A DNA stretch of 64,000 nt from JASGJS01 sp047601185 (GCA_047601185.1 JASGJS010000001.1:868001-932000), one strand, 5' to 3'; counted from the first letter of the stretch, positions 17,333 to 26,209 are shown. Made by a program: numbers and translations. Notes: a model not told the origin generated them from the letters alone.

Positions 17333-17509
17333 TTAAGGTACAGGAGGTTTGCCTCTGAATAGGTGCATAAGCAAAGAAATAATGAATAGAACAAGGAAAA
17401 TATAGAAAAGGATTTTAGCGATGCCTGCTGCGGCGACATAGACGCCTGTAAAGCCTAAAACCCCGGCAATAATGGCAATGATCAAAAAGATAATGACAAG
17501 TCCTAACAT
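17333..17509 (-). CDS. DUF1328 / UPF0391 small membrane protein
   Basis: This 58-residue peptide has two membrane helices: MLGLVIIFLIIAIIAGVLGF, then a glycine/alanine turn GVYVAAAGIAKILF and a second helix. This pattern matches the UPF0391 (YtjA-like) family, whose members are often envelope-stress or general-stress induced. A GGAGA ribosome site precedes the ATG. It is transcribed in the same direction as the YihY gene upstream of it. Confidence 0.85.
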   Translation of the reverse strand: MLGLVIIFLIIAIIAGVLGFTGVYVAAAGIAKILFYIFLVLFIISLLMHLFRGKPPVP

Positions 17510-17571
17510 AATAAATCTCCTAATAGATGACCAGCCCGGATCATAGCACTCTGAAAAGCAAAAAACAACCT

Positions 17572-18435
17572 TCAGATTTTGGCAATGCTCTCATGCACAA
17601 ACACGGCGCCGAATAACACAATAATCCAGGAAACATACATCCAGATCAAAAATACTGGGACAGAAGCTAAGGCCCCATAAATCTGCGCATAATTCGAAAA
17701 ATAAAAGATATAAAGACCAAACCCTGCCTTGCCAATTTCGAATAAAATGGCGGCAACCACACTGCCCATTAAACAAGGCATCAGTTTAACCTTAAAGCTT
17801 AATACCGTTTTGTATAAAATGGTCAAGGCTACAATATTGACACTGATTGAAATGGTTGGCAGCAAAGTGGGTGAGGTCAGATAAGTATGCAATAAAGGAA
17901 TCGAGTCAAAATAAATGAATAAATAATTGCTGAGTAACAAGGTAATGCCGATGATGAACGGGAAACACAGTAAAATGAACCAGCGAAACATAAAAGCCAG
18001 TTTATGAGACTTAATGTGGCGTTTTTGGGTAGTATCTTTGTCTAAAGTATGCGATAGCGTCAATTGGCCGACGGAATAAATGGCTTCATCAATGGTTTGC
18101 ACTAATAAGATAATGGTAATACCAAAAAAGACTAGACTAAGAGCAGGTAATGTTTGAGATTGCGCGACAAAACTCTGCAAGTATTTTTCGGTGGTAATGT
18201 TGGAACTGGGCAAAAAATTCGCAAGCATATAATCTTTAGCGCGATGCAAAAAGAAATCGATTAAAGGGGAGTGGCTCATCGCTGAAACCATAATGGCCAA
18301 AGCTGGCACTAATGATAATAAAGTGGTATAGGCGAGGGCAGCGGCTCGATAGGTATACCCTTCTTTAATCAACCGCATGGCAGCATGGAAGAAGATACTT
18401 CCGAAGGTTTTAATCGAGTGCTTAATAGGGTTCAT
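17572..18435 (-). CDS. YihY/BrkB family membrane protein
   Basis: This is an inner-membrane protein of 287 residues with six predicted segments. The family motif is seen near residues 27-45 (YTYRAAALAYTTLLSLVPAL) and in the C-terminal block IYGALASVPVFLIWMYVSW. It was once annotated as ribonuclease BN, which is now considered wrong; function is unknown. Its start overlaps the galU stop by four bases, so the two are coupled. Confidence 0.9.
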   Translation of the reverse strand: MNPIKHSIKTFGSIFFHAAMRLIKEGYTYRAAALAYTTLLSLVPALAIMVSAMSHSPLIDFFLHRAKDYMLANFLPSSNITTEKYLQSFVAQSQTLPALSLVFFGITIILLVQTIDEAIYSVGQLTLSHTLDKDTTQKRHIKSHKLAFMFRWFILLCFPFIIGITLLLSNYLFIYFDSIPLLHTYLTSPTLLPTISISVNIVALTILYKTVLSFKVKLMPCLMGSVVAAILFEIGKAGFGLYIFYFSNYAQIYGALASVPVFLIWMYVSWIIVLFGAVFVHESIAKI

Positions 18436-19301
18436 AACGACAACTTCTTCAAACTATCCAGAACATGTTGCTTCAAGTCGTCTCTCTTCAGCGCAAAATC
18501 AATTGTGGCCTCAATAAATCCTGCCTTGGAGCCGCAATCGTAGCGGCGGCCTTTAAAGGGATAGGCAATCACAGCTTCTTTCTGTAATAAGCCGGCAATG
18601 GCGTCGGTTAATTGCAGCTCGTTGCCTACCCCAACAGCAATATTTTGTAATTGTTTAAAAATGCCAGGCGTCAGCACATAGCGTCCGACAATCCCTAAGT
18701 TGGATGGTGCCTTGCTGGGATTGGGTTTCTCCACCACATTGTTGATCAGGTAACGCTGAGTATCTCCCAGCGACACAATCCCATATTGGTCTGTTTCAGT
18801 AGGATCCACCGATTGCACCGCAATCACATTCGCTCCGGTCTGATTAAAGATATCGATCATGCCTTTTAAACAGCCCTCAGGCGGACAGTCAATAATGTCA
18901 TCAGCGAGTAAAACAGCAAAAGGATTATCGCCAATAATACGTTGGGCCACTAATATGGCATCCCCTAACCCATTAGGGTTGGCTTGACGGATATAAGTAA
19001 TGCTCACGTGCTCTGGAATAATATCTTTAACGAGTGCGAGTTCTTTAGTTTTGCCTTGTTTTTCCAGGCGGGATTCATATTCGTAATGTCGATCAAAATA
19101 GTCTTCGATCGCCCGTTTATTACTGCTGGTGACAAAAACCAAATGCTCAATGCCCGCTGCAATCGCTTCCTCTACTACATATTGGATAAGCGGTTTATCA
19201 ATGATGGGTAGCATTTCCTTAGGTTCTGATTTGGTAATCGGTAAAAAGCGCGTCCCTAATCCAGCGACGGGAAAAATTGCGGTTTTAATGGTCTGTGTCA
19301 T
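18432..19301 (-). CDS. galU: UTP-glucose-1-phosphate uridylyltransferase
   Basis: GalU makes UDP-glucose from UTP and glucose-1-phosphate for LPS and other glycans. The 289-residue product has the nucleotidyltransferase N-terminus AIFPVAGLGTRFLPITKSEP and the active-site region PMIDKPLIQYVVEEA-like (here LPIIDKPLIQYVVEEA). Later motifs are FAVLLADDII and VVEKPNPSKAPSNLGIVGRY. Length matches the bacterial GalU family. It is the first gene of a two-gene unit with the YihY gene. Confidence 0.96.
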   Translation of the reverse strand: MTQTIKTAIFPVAGLGTRFLPITKSEPKEMLPIIDKPLIQYVVEEAIAAGIEHLVFVTSSNKRAIEDYFDRHYEYESRLEKQGKTKELALVKDIIPEHVSITYIRQANPNGLGDAILVAQRIIGDNPFAVLLADDIIDCPPEGCLKGMIDIFNQTGANVIAVQSVDPTETDQYGIVSLGDTQRYLINNVVEKPNPSKAPSNLGIVGRYVLTPGIFKQLQNIAVGVGNELQLTDAIAGLLQKEAVIAYPFKGRRYDCGSKAGFIEATIDFALKRDDLKQHVLDSLKKLSL

Positions 19302-19412
19302 GGGTCTATCCTGATCAATTTAGGCTTCAATCATACTGAAATCAGCCTAAATAGTATAGTACAGCCAAGGGGGATCTCCCTGAAGAGTGAAGGGTTATAG
19401 GCTATAATTAAC

Positions 19413-19618
19413 GTATCCATTTAGCACATTCTAAGGGAAGCTCGATCTCAAAATAGGCTGGAGGCGTCGTCCTCGCATGGATGCGGGGATCCAGTCTGCA
19501 GGAAGCAAAACTTTACATCCTTGTAGTCTGGATCCCGGCATCCATGCCGGGACGACGCCTCCTCTTGAGTGCCTTCTTAGGAGAGCTGAGCTTGTCCTAG
19601 AAAGTGCTGAATATTTAC
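19413..19618. mobile_element. Family A MITE, copy 3
   Basis: This is a 206-bp element with degraded ends (GTATCCATTTAGCACA at the left, GTGCTGAATATTTAC at the right) and both inner palindromes. The flanks TAATTAAC and TAAACAAC agree at six of eight positions, consistent with an old 8-bp target duplication. It lies directly upstream of ku. Confidence 0.8.
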
Positions 19619-19659
19619 TAAACAACTTGAAAACCTAAAAATAATGGGAGGATTACTTT

Positions 19660-20484
19660 ATGCATGTGCTTTGGTCGGGATCTATCGTTTTCGGATTAGT
19701 CAACATCCCCGTCAAACTTTACAGTGCGGTGGATGAAACGACACTCGATTTTAAAATGCTGCATAAAAAAGATCATTCTGCTATTCGTTATGCCAAAATT
19801 TGTAAAGAAGAAGACAAAGAAATTCCCTATTCAGAAGTAGTGAAAGGCTATGAAATTAATAAAGGCGAATATGTGATTTTAACGGATCAAAATTTTAAAG
19901 CCGCCAATGTCAAAGCCACCCAAATGATTGAGATTATGGAATTTTCGCAAGAATCCGATATTGATAGTCGTTACTACGATAAGCCCTATTATTTAGAACC
20001 CGATAAAGGTGCTGCCAAAGCTTATGCTTTGCTAACAAAAGCTTTAGTGCAATCTAAAAAAGTGGGTATTGCAAAATTTGTGATTCACAATCGTGAGCAT
20101 TTGGCTGCTTTAAAAGTATTAGAAGGCAATATGTTAATGTTGAATCGTATGCGTTTTTATAAAGAATTGCGTTCGCCACGGGGCTTAAGCCTTCTAGATG
20201 AAAAATTAATTCACAAAAATGAATTGGATATGGCGTTAACGTTGATTAAACAACTCACCCACAAATTTAAGCCCGAAAATTATCATGATACTTATGCGGA
20301 AGATTTACTGCATATGATTCATCAAAAAGCACGTGGCAAAACCTTGACAATTAAAGGTGAAAAAACCGTTAAAAGTCGCACACCAAATTTAATGAAAGCC
20401 TTACAAGAAAGCTTAGCAAACATGCAAAAAACGTCTACCGTCAAGAAAAAGTCGCGTCGTACCAAACTTAAAAAAGCGGCGTAA
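19660..20484 (+). CDS. ku: Non-homologous end-joining protein Ku
   Basis: Bacterial Ku is a homodimeric ring that binds DNA double-strand ends and recruits LigD. The 274-residue product begins MHVLWSGSIVFGLVNIPVKL, the family hallmark. It has a Ku core to about residue 200 and a lysine-rich C-terminal tail (VKKKSRRTKLKKAA) typical of minimal bacterial Ku. GGGAGGA precedes the ATG. It is separated from ligD by only 2 bp, forming a self-contained repair operon. Confidence 0.96.
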   Translation: MHVLWSGSIVFGLVNIPVKLYSAVDETTLDFKMLHKKDHSAIRYAKICKEEDKEIPYSEVVKGYEINKGEYVILTDQNFKAANVKATQMIEIMEFSQESDIDSRYYDKPYYLEPDKGAAKAYALLTKALVQSKKVGIAKFVIHNREHLAALKVLEGNMLMLNRMRFYKELRSPRGLSLLDEKLIHKNELDMALTLIKQLTHKFKPENYHDTYAEDLLHMIHQKARGKTLTIKGEKTVKSRTPNLMKALQESLANMQKTSTVKKKSRRTKLKKAA

Positions 20485-20486
20485 TC

Positions 20487-22862
20487 ATGGCGCTGAAAAA
20501 ATATCGGGAAAAAAGAAATTTAACACTTTCGAGAGAACCCCGCGGCAAAATAAAATCCAGCGCAGGAAAATTGTGTTTTGTGATACAGAAACATGCCGCT
20601 TCGCATTTGCACTATGATTTTAGATTAGAGCTCGGTGGCGTGCTGAAAAGCTGGGCAGTGCCTAAGGGCCCACCTATGACCAAGGCTGAAAAACGCTTGG
20701 CCATTCAAGTAGAAGATCATCCCTATGATTATAAAGATTTTGAGGGCATTATTCCGGCCGGTCATTATGGCGCTGGAACTGTGATGATTTGGGATAAAGG
20801 CACCTATGAACCTGAGGGTTCTGTCACAGAATTTAGAAAAAAACTGAAAGCAGGCCGTATTTCTTTTGTGCTGCATGGCGAAAAACTGCACGGAAAATTT
20901 TCTCTGGTGAAAACCAAAGGTGCAAGCGGCCAGAAATCAAGTTGGGTATTTATTCAATCGCGCGCCAAACCCGTTGAATCGATCCATCTTGCATTACCCA
21001 AAACCGCAATTTTAAAGCCTATTACTCCCATGTTGGCTTCGTTAATTGATAAACCCTTTGACCACCCGGATTGGTTATTTGAAATTAAATGGGATGGTTA
21101 TCGCATTTTAGCGTATTGTGATGGCAAGCATGTCACATTATTAACCCGTAATCAAAAAGAGGCGACCGAACGTTTTGCCGCAGTGGCAACAGAATTAAAA
21201 AAACGTGCCCTAGAAGTTGTGCTAGATGGTGAAATGGTGGTGCTGGATGAAAAAGGTTTGCCCAGCTTTCAGAAAATGCAAATCTTTCAAACAGAAGGAA
21301 AGGGCCAATTGGTGTATTATATTTTTGATTGTCTTTGGCTGAACGGTCATGATCTACGCGACTTACCCTTAAAACAACGCAAAATATTATTGCGAGAAGT
21401 GATACGTGAATCCGACCTGATTAAAATCAGTGAACCGATTATGGCGGAAGGTAAAGCTTTTTTCAAAGTAGCAAAATCTCACCATTTAGAGGGTATTATT
21501 GGCAAGCAAATCGATAGCACTTATCAAACAGGGATCAGAAGTCGAGAATGGGTTAAAATTAAAATTCGGTTAGAGCAAGAAGCAGTGATTTGTGGATACA
21601 CTGCGCCGCGTGGTTCACGCAAAGGTTTAGGTGCGCTCATTTTAGGTGTTTACAAAAGAGGTCAATTACATTATGTCGGACACACTGGCACTGGATTCAC
21701 GCAACAATCGATTGCTGCTTTAAAGCCCCGCTTAGATAAACTCAAACAACGCGAATGTCCATTTGATCTCATGCCGCCGACCAATAATGCGGTGACATGG
21801 ATAAAACCTCAACTGGTCTGCCAAATTGTATTTCAAGAATGGACCAAGGATGGCGTGATGCGCCAACCGGCTTTTTTAGGCCTACGCGAAGATAAACTTG
21901 CCAGATCAGTGCAGCGTGAAATCTCAACGGTTGCCGCCCCCAAGCCATCCAAAACGTTAATCAAAGACCATTCCGTTAAGGTAGGAAAAACGACTTTAGC
22001 GCTAACACATCTAGATAAAATTTATTGGCCGGAAGAGCGCTATACCAAACGCGATTTAATTGAATATTATCTTCGTGTCGCGCCATATCTTTTTCCCCAC
22101 ATTAAAAATAGACTCCAAGTGTTACATCGTTATCCCAATGGCATAACGGATTCGGGTTTTTATCAAAAAGATATCACTCATCCACCAGAGTGGTTAAAAA
22201 CACAAATCATTTCTTCTGAAAGCGAACAGCGCGACATTCGTTATCTAGTGGCTGCTGAGCCCGCCAGCTTAATTTATATGGCAAATTTAGGTTGTATCGA
22301 AATTCATCCTTGGTTATCAAAAACCCCTAAAATGGATTATCCAGATTTATGTGTGCTGGATTTAGATCCCGAAGACATCGATTTTGCATCGGTTGTCGCA
22401 GTGGCGCAACAAGCCCACGAATGGCTGGAAACCTTTAAAATTCCCAACTTTTGTAAAACTTCCGGCGCCACAGGCTTACATATTATCATTCCCATCAAGC
22501 CACAAAATTATTTTGAACAATCCAAACAATTGGCCGAACTCATCGCACACGCCGTGCATGAATTAATGCCCGAGATCACCAGCATTGAGCGCAGCCCAAA
22601 AAAACGCCAAGGCAAAGTCTATCTGGACTATTTGCAAAATCGTTTCGCACAAACCATTGCTGCGCCTTATTCAGTGCGGCCACGCCCCGGTGCGCCCGTT
22701 TCTACACCATTGCATTGGCATGAAGTCAATCCCACACTAAACCCGCAGGATTTCACCATCAAAACCATTTTCAAACGTCTCGATAAGATGGGGGATATTT
22801 GGAAAGATATGGCCAAGCAAGCAGTGAGTATCAAAACGATTTTGCAACGACTGCAAAAATAG
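20487..22862 (+). CDS. ligD: ATP-dependent DNA ligase LigD (PE-LIG-POL)
   Basis: LigD repairs broken ends with three activities. The N-terminal phosphoesterase spans about residues 25-160 (HAASHLHYDFRLELGG). The ligase domain has the adenylated lysine in EIKWDGYR (Lys201) and continues to about 480. The C-terminal primase-polymerase domain, about 500-791, has the acidic metal motif CVLDLDPEDID. The domain order PE-LIG-POL is that of Pseudomonas rather than mycobacteria. At 791 residues all three domains appear intact. Confidence 0.95.
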   Translation: MALKKYREKRNLTLSREPRGKIKSSAGKLCFVIQKHAASHLHYDFRLELGGVLKSWAVPKGPPMTKAEKRLAIQVEDHPYDYKDFEGIIPAGHYGAGTVMIWDKGTYEPEGSVTEFRKKLKAGRISFVLHGEKLHGKFSLVKTKGASGQKSSWVFIQSRAKPVESIHLALPKTAILKPITPMLASLIDKPFDHPDWLFEIKWDGYRILAYCDGKHVTLLTRNQKEATERFAAVATELKKRALEVVLDGEMVVLDEKGLPSFQKMQIFQTEGKGQLVYYIFDCLWLNGHDLRDLPLKQRKILLREVIRESDLIKISEPIMAEGKAFFKVAKSHHLEGIIGKQIDSTYQTGIRSREWVKIKIRLEQEAVICGYTAPRGSRKGLGALILGVYKRGQLHYVGHTGTGFTQQSIAALKPRLDKLKQRECPFDLMPPTNNAVTWIKPQLVCQIVFQEWTKDGVMRQPAFLGLREDKLARSVQREISTVAAPKPSKTLIKDHSVKVGKTTLALTHLDKIYWPEERYTKRDLIEYYLRVAPYLFPHIKNRLQVLHRYPNGITDSGFYQKDITHPPEWLKTQIISSESEQRDIRYLVAAEPASLIYMANLGCIEIHPWLSKTPKMDYPDLCVLDLDPEDIDFASVVAVAQQAHEWLETFKIPNFCKTSGATGLHIIIPIKPQNYFEQSKQLAELIAHAVHELMPEITSIERSPKKRQGKVYLDYLQNRFAQTIAAPYSVRPRPGAPVSTPLHWHEVNPTLNPQDFTIKTIFKRLDKMGDIWKDMAKQAVSIKTILQRLQK

Positions 22863-22930
22863 TCCGCATTTTTCATCGCAATGAGATAAGCCATTTCTAC
22901 TCCTAAGTAAAGAACGTCTCAATTTTCGAA

Positions 22931-23128
22931 TTAGCACGAGCTTGGGAGCGCGGGCAGCTTGCCCGCTAAAAAACCTCCGCGCCTCAATCATGCATATCTG
23001 GCAAAGCGTTTGACAATCCTGGAAAATATCAGTATATTTTCTATTTATAAGATGATTTTTTAAGTTGTTTTATTAAGAAAAGATTAAAATGCAGCGGGCA
23101 AGCTGCTCGCGCTCCAAGCTCGTGCTGA
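22931..23128. repeat. Family C paired REP (BIME), pair 1
   Basis: Two inverted arms, GGGAGCGCGGGCAGCTTGCC (22944-22967) and its near complement (23093-23115), are extended outward by TTAGCACGAGCTT and AAGCTCGTGCTGA. The spacer is about 125 bp and has no recognisable content. This pair has the opposite orientation to the other five. Confidence 0.8.
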
Positions 23129-23212
23129 TTCGAAGGATAGAGAGATGCTGACTTGAGAGCATAAACAATTTTTTTGTTTCGTCCGTTGCGTTTAACATCG
23201 TAGAGAATAATC

Positions 23213-23671
23213 ATGCCACTATCTCCCCAATATAATATCGAATCCCTCCAAAAAATGTTAGATTCAAGCCTACTAAAATTCCTTCCATACTCTTAACAAG
23301 TCCAGATTCTAAAGATTCTGTTCATAAGAGCTGGTTATCTTATGCGGTGAGACATGGAAACGCTGATATGGCATGCGAATGGTGAGCTGTCGAAAGCGGG
23401 GCTGGATAAGTTAAAAGCATTTTTAAAAAAGCATGGAATCGAAAAGGCTTTTGAGGAAGTCTTAAAAGAAAAGAAAGCTACGTTAGATTTTGATTGGGTT
23501 CCATCTGACATCAATAGGTTGACCTTTTTAGGTAGCCAAGGCACGCAATATGGTTTGGCTAAAGATTTACTGCCATCAGAAGCTGCATTGCCCTTTTCCT
23601 CTTCATTTTTTGATTTAGAATCTACTGATGACGAAGATTTCTTAGGTCAGTCTAGAAAAACGACAGTATGA
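23213..23671 (+). pseudogene. Decayed gene, possible ankyrin-repeat remnant
   Basis: Three frames carry pieces that read as one protein. An ATG at 23213 (MPLSPQYNIESLQKMLDSSL) runs to a stop at 23294. A second frame holds SVHKSWLSYAVRHGNADMA, which resembles an ankyrin helix pair. A third, open from 23354 to 23671, encodes 105 residues ending in an acidic stretch (DLESTDDEDFLGQ). The order and spacing suggest frameshifts. The last piece could instead be a real short gene. No function is assigned. Confidence 0.45.
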
Positions 23672-23684
23672 GCTAAAACCGACT

Positions 23685-23720
23685 TGCCTTATTAGCACCA
23701 TATGGTATAATTAACATATA
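23685..23720 (+). promoter_or_regulatory. Promoter of tumE-like toxin gene with palindrome
   Basis: TTGCCT (23685-23690), a 16-bp spacer and a perfect TATAAT (23707-23712) place transcription start at or beside the ATG at 23720. The palindrome ACCATATGGT overlaps the spacer and -10 and is a candidate operator. A leaderless transcript is predicted. Confidence 0.6.
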
Positions 23721-24016
23721 TGGCCGCCAAATTGATTTTACGCCAAAGGCACCAATTCGAAGATAACTCCTTTGCAGAATTGGTGATATGGCAGTTACCT
23801 AAAAAAACTAAAGATCGCCCTCATGGGCTGAAGTATCGCTTGTATTATGGTGATGCTAGTGGCCAATGCCTCGTTCGTTATGATAACGAAACTGGGAAAG
23901 GTGACCACAAGCATCTGGGAGAAGATGAAGTGACTTATCGATTTGTGGATGTTGAGACTTTATTGAAAGATTTTCGATTGGATATTGATCGTTGCCAAAA
24001 GAAAGGGGGGAAGTAA
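23720..24016 (+). CDS. TumE-like toxin (DUF6516)
   Basis: This 98-residue protein matches the DUF6516/TumE pattern: AKLILRQRHQFEDNSFAELV, then KYRLYYGD, RYDNETGKGDHKH and YRFVDVETLLKDF. Members are toxins of TumE/TumA-type modules and are thought to act as ribonucleases. It is followed immediately by its likely antitoxin gene, toxin first. No ribosome site is seen, in line with a leaderless start. Confidence 0.75.
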   Translation: MAAKLILRQRHQFEDNSFAELVIWQLPKKTKDRPHGLKYRLYYGDASGQCLVRYDNETGKGDHKHLGEDEVTYRFVDVETLLKDFRLDIDRCQKKGGK

Positions 24017-24017
24017 A

Positions 24018-24449
24018 ATGCGCACAAGAAAACTCACTGTGAAGGTCGGCTCATTAGATGAAGCATTAGAGAATTTTAAAACGGTTTGGGAAAAAGCTGA
24101 GGCTGAGGAGAAATTAACCACATCTATAGAGATAGTGGGTTTTGAAAATGCCACTTTGCTAATAAAAACTTTAACGCCACGACGATTAGAGTTATTACAA
24201 AAATTACATACTATAGGAACTCATAGTATACGGGCTTTAGCTAAAGCACTGGAGAGGGATTATAGTAATGTTCATCAAGATGTAGAAATTTTGAAGAAGG
24301 CAGGTTTATTACTTCAAGACAAAAAAGGGCATTATTCCATGCCGTGGGATGCGATTGTGACTGAAATCCCCATGACAAGAGAAATTGATTCGCCTAAGCT
24401 TATGAGTAGAAGCCATTTTCCGCATCATTCTCATGTGTTACATAGATAA
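24018..24449 (+). CDS. TumA-like helix-turn-helix antitoxin
   Basis: This 143-residue protein has a C-terminal winged helix (LELLQKLHTIGTHSIRALAK, then ALERDYSNVHQDVEILKKAG). This matches the DNA-binding partner usually found beside DUF6516 toxins. The N-terminal region probably binds the toxin. The ATG at 24018 has a strong AAGGGGGGAAG site; an upstream in-frame start at 23985 would overlap the toxin. Gene spacing is 1 bp. It is the likely repressor acting on the palindrome at 23699. Confidence 0.75.
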   Translation: MRTRKLTVKVGSLDEALENFKTVWEKAEAEEKLTTSIEIVGFENATLLIKTLTPRRLELLQKLHTIGTHSIRALAKALERDYSNVHQDVEILKKAGLLLQDKKGHYSMPWDAIVTEIPMTREIDSPKLMSRSHFPHHSHVLHR

Positions 24450-24486
24450 TAAAATTACGCAATATAAGTTGAGAGCAATGGAAGCA

Positions 24487-24993
24487 TCAACTTGGTTCTG
24501 CTAAAATTGCACGAGCTGTTTCTAAGGTCATGAAAAGCGTCATGGGTTGCAGGGGTGATTCTATAAAGCCGCGAGAGAGATAAAATCTTTTTGCTGGTTC
24601 TGATAGTGCATGAACTAAAATGGCAAATACCCCTGCTTCACTTGCTACGGTAACTGCACGAATCATGGCATCTCGCAATAAAGCGCTCCCTAGGCCTTTA
24701 TTATGATAATGACTATCGATCGCCAGTCTGCCTAGTAATAATACTGGCAGGGGATTTGGCATATTACGTTTCATGGATTTAGGCACTGATTCATGGCTAA
24801 TTGCGCCTGCAGATAAACAATAATATCCGATAACACGTTTATTTTCGCAAATGACAAAGCAGCGTGAAGCGCCTGACATCTGATTTTTAAGTGCTCGTTT
24901 CTTGAGCCATTCATCTAGTGTTGATTCTCCGCTATCGAAATCATTTAACTCGTGTTCAAAGGATATTGAAATAGGGGCGGATAAGTTAGTCAC
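24487..24993 (-). CDS. GNAT acetyltransferase toxin (TacT/AtaT type)
   Basis: Toxins of this family acetylate charged tRNAs and stop translation. The 168-residue product has the entry motif FDSGESTLDEWLKKRALKNQ. The acetyl-CoA site is PVLLLGRLAIDSHYHNKGLG with the R/Q-x-x-G-x-G/A-like turn HNKGLGSALL. The catalytic-type tyrosine is in KRFYLSRGF. It overlaps its antitoxin gene by four bases (ATGA). Confidence 0.9.
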   Translation of the reverse strand: MTNLSAPISISFEHELNDFDSGESTLDEWLKKRALKNQMSGASRCFVICENKRVIGYYCLSAGAISHESVPKSMKRNMPNPLPVLLLGRLAIDSHYHNKGLGSALLRDAMIRAVTVASEAGVFAILVHALSEPAKRFYLSRGFIESPLQPMTLFMTLETARAILAEPS

Positions 24994-25271
24994 GTTTTTT
25001 TATCCCAAGGTGCTTTTGTTTTCAGTAAGCGCCTTAGTTTATCAGTCGGAGGCAATGGCTGTTCAAGCAGTGCTTGAAACTTGGCGAAAGTACCCTTATC
25101 AACAATGAAAAATGCTTGATCCAGTAATACATCTTCTGCTCTACGACAAGCAGCTTCAAGCATAAAATCGGATCGGGTGCGTCCTAATCTTTCGGCAGCC
25201 CGGTCTATTAAGTCGCGTTGCCGTGCCTTGGCTCGTATATTAATAGAAATATTGGCTGGGGATGTCGGCAT
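24990..25271 (-). CDS. DUF1778 ribbon-helix-helix antitoxin (TacA type)
   Basis: The 93-residue protein has the N-terminal ribbon-helix-helix (ISINIRAKARQRDLIDRAAE, then LGRTRSDFMLEAACRRAED). A C-terminal toxin-binding tail contains FAKFQALLEQPLPPTDKLRR, the classic DUF1778 feature. It is upstream of and coupled to the GNAT toxin. It probably represses the operon through the inverted repeat at 25310-25336. Confidence 0.9.
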   Translation of the reverse strand: MPTSPANISINIRAKARQRDLIDRAAERLGRTRSDFMLEAACRRAEDVLLDQAFFIVDKGTFAKFQALLEQPLPPTDKLRRLLKTKAPWDKKT

Positions 25272-25300
25272 AAAAATCTCTTTAAGATGTAATGACAGAC

Positions 25301-25336
25301 AGGATACAATTATGTATAGAAAATGTCAATACATAA
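25301..25336 (-). promoter_or_regulatory. Promoter and operator of the GNAT/DUF1778 module
   Basis: On the minus strand TTGACA (25329-25324), a 17-bp spacer and TATCCT (25306-25301) form a good sigma70 promoter. The inverted repeat TTATGTAT/ATACATAA (25310-25336) overlaps the -35 box and spacer, the expected place for the ribbon-helix-helix repressor. Confidence 0.65.
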
Positions 25337-25434
25337 AACTGAATTAAATGCCAGCAATTTAAATTCAATTCGATTATAATGATAAAGACACTCAGTTAAG
25401 TGTCAGGTTTTCATTTATTAAGGAGATTCGTACT

Positions 25435-25590
25435 ATGCTAGGGACTATTTTATTCATCGTACTCATTATTTTTCTACTAGGGGCAATTCCAGTTTGGCCT
25501 TACAGTCGGGGTTGGGGTTATTATCCCTCAGGAGGAATAGGCCTCATATTACTTATCGTCATTATATTGTTATTAATGGGGAGAATATAA
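25435..25590 (+). CDS. DUF3309 small membrane protein
   Basis: This 51-residue peptide starts MLGTILFIVLIIFLLGAIPV and contains the invariant DUF3309 centre WPYSRGWGYYPSGG between two hydrophobic helices. It ends in LLLMGRI. A strong AAGGAGA site precedes the ATG. The family is widespread in proteobacteria and has no known function. It is followed 16 bp later by a perfect hairpin. Confidence 0.88.
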   Translation: MLGTILFIVLIIFLLGAIPVWPYSRGWGYYPSGGIGLILLIVIILLLMGRI

Positions 25591-25605
25591 CCCTCAAATA
25601 TCCTC

Positions 25606-25630
25606 GGCGGTTTCTGAATCAGAAACCGCC
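25606..25630. terminator. Perfect hairpin after DUF3309 gene
   Basis: GGCGGTTTCTG, a three-base loop and CAGAAACCGCC form an 11-bp perfect stem, 16 bp past the stop codon. There is no immediate T-run, so termination strength is uncertain. Confidence 0.55.
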
Positions 25631-25714
25631 AGAAGCGCAATTTCCTCTTTCAGTTCGCCCATTTTTTCTGCATACTATGGGGTAAAATCCCCCTAGAGAT
25701 GACTGAGGCATGCT

Positions 25715-26191
25715 ATGATTGATCAATCTGGCTTAAGACTGAATGTAGGTATCATTTTAGCAAACCAGCAAAATCAGCTTTTTTGGGGAAGACGGGCGGG
25801 GGCGCTCGAAATATGGCAATTCCCGCAAGGTGGCATTCAACAGCCAGAAACGCCTGAACAGGCCATGTACCGCGAATTAAGGGAAGAACTCGGTTTAAGG
25901 CCTGAAGATATCAAGATCCTGGGCGTTACCCGCAACTGGCTCAGTTATTATCTTCCTAAACATCTGCGTCGAACGCATACCAAACCTTTTTGCATCGGTC
26001 AGAAACAAAAATGGTTTATGTTGCGTCTTTTGAGCGATGAAGCGGCAATTCACTTTGATGCAACGGATTATCCTGAATTCAGCGATTGGCGCTGGGTGGA
26101 TTATTGGTATCCTGTGCAACAAGTGATTACGTTTAAAAAATCTGTTTATAAACGAGCGCTAGAGGAGCTCGAAAGTTTTATCAAGGAGTAA
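25715..26191 (+). CDS. rppH: RNA pyrophosphohydrolase
   Basis: RppH removes pyrophosphate from the 5' end of mRNAs and so triggers RNase E decay. The 158-residue Nudix protein starts MIDQSGLRLNVGIILANQQN. The complete Nudix box begins at Gly39 (GGIQQPETPEQAMYRELREE), followed by LG. The C-terminus (WRWVDYWYPVQQVITFKKSV) is characteristic. The neighbouring ptsP is the conserved partner in gammaproteobacteria. Confidence 0.97.
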   Translation: MIDQSGLRLNVGIILANQQNQLFWGRRAGALEIWQFPQGGIQQPETPEQAMYRELREELGLRPEDIKILGVTRNWLSYYLPKHLRRTHTKPFCIGQKQKWFMLRLLSDEAAIHFDATDYPEFSDWRWVDYWYPVQQVITFKKSVYKRALEELESFIKE

Positions 26192-26209
26192 CGATTAGCT
26201 CCTAAGCAA

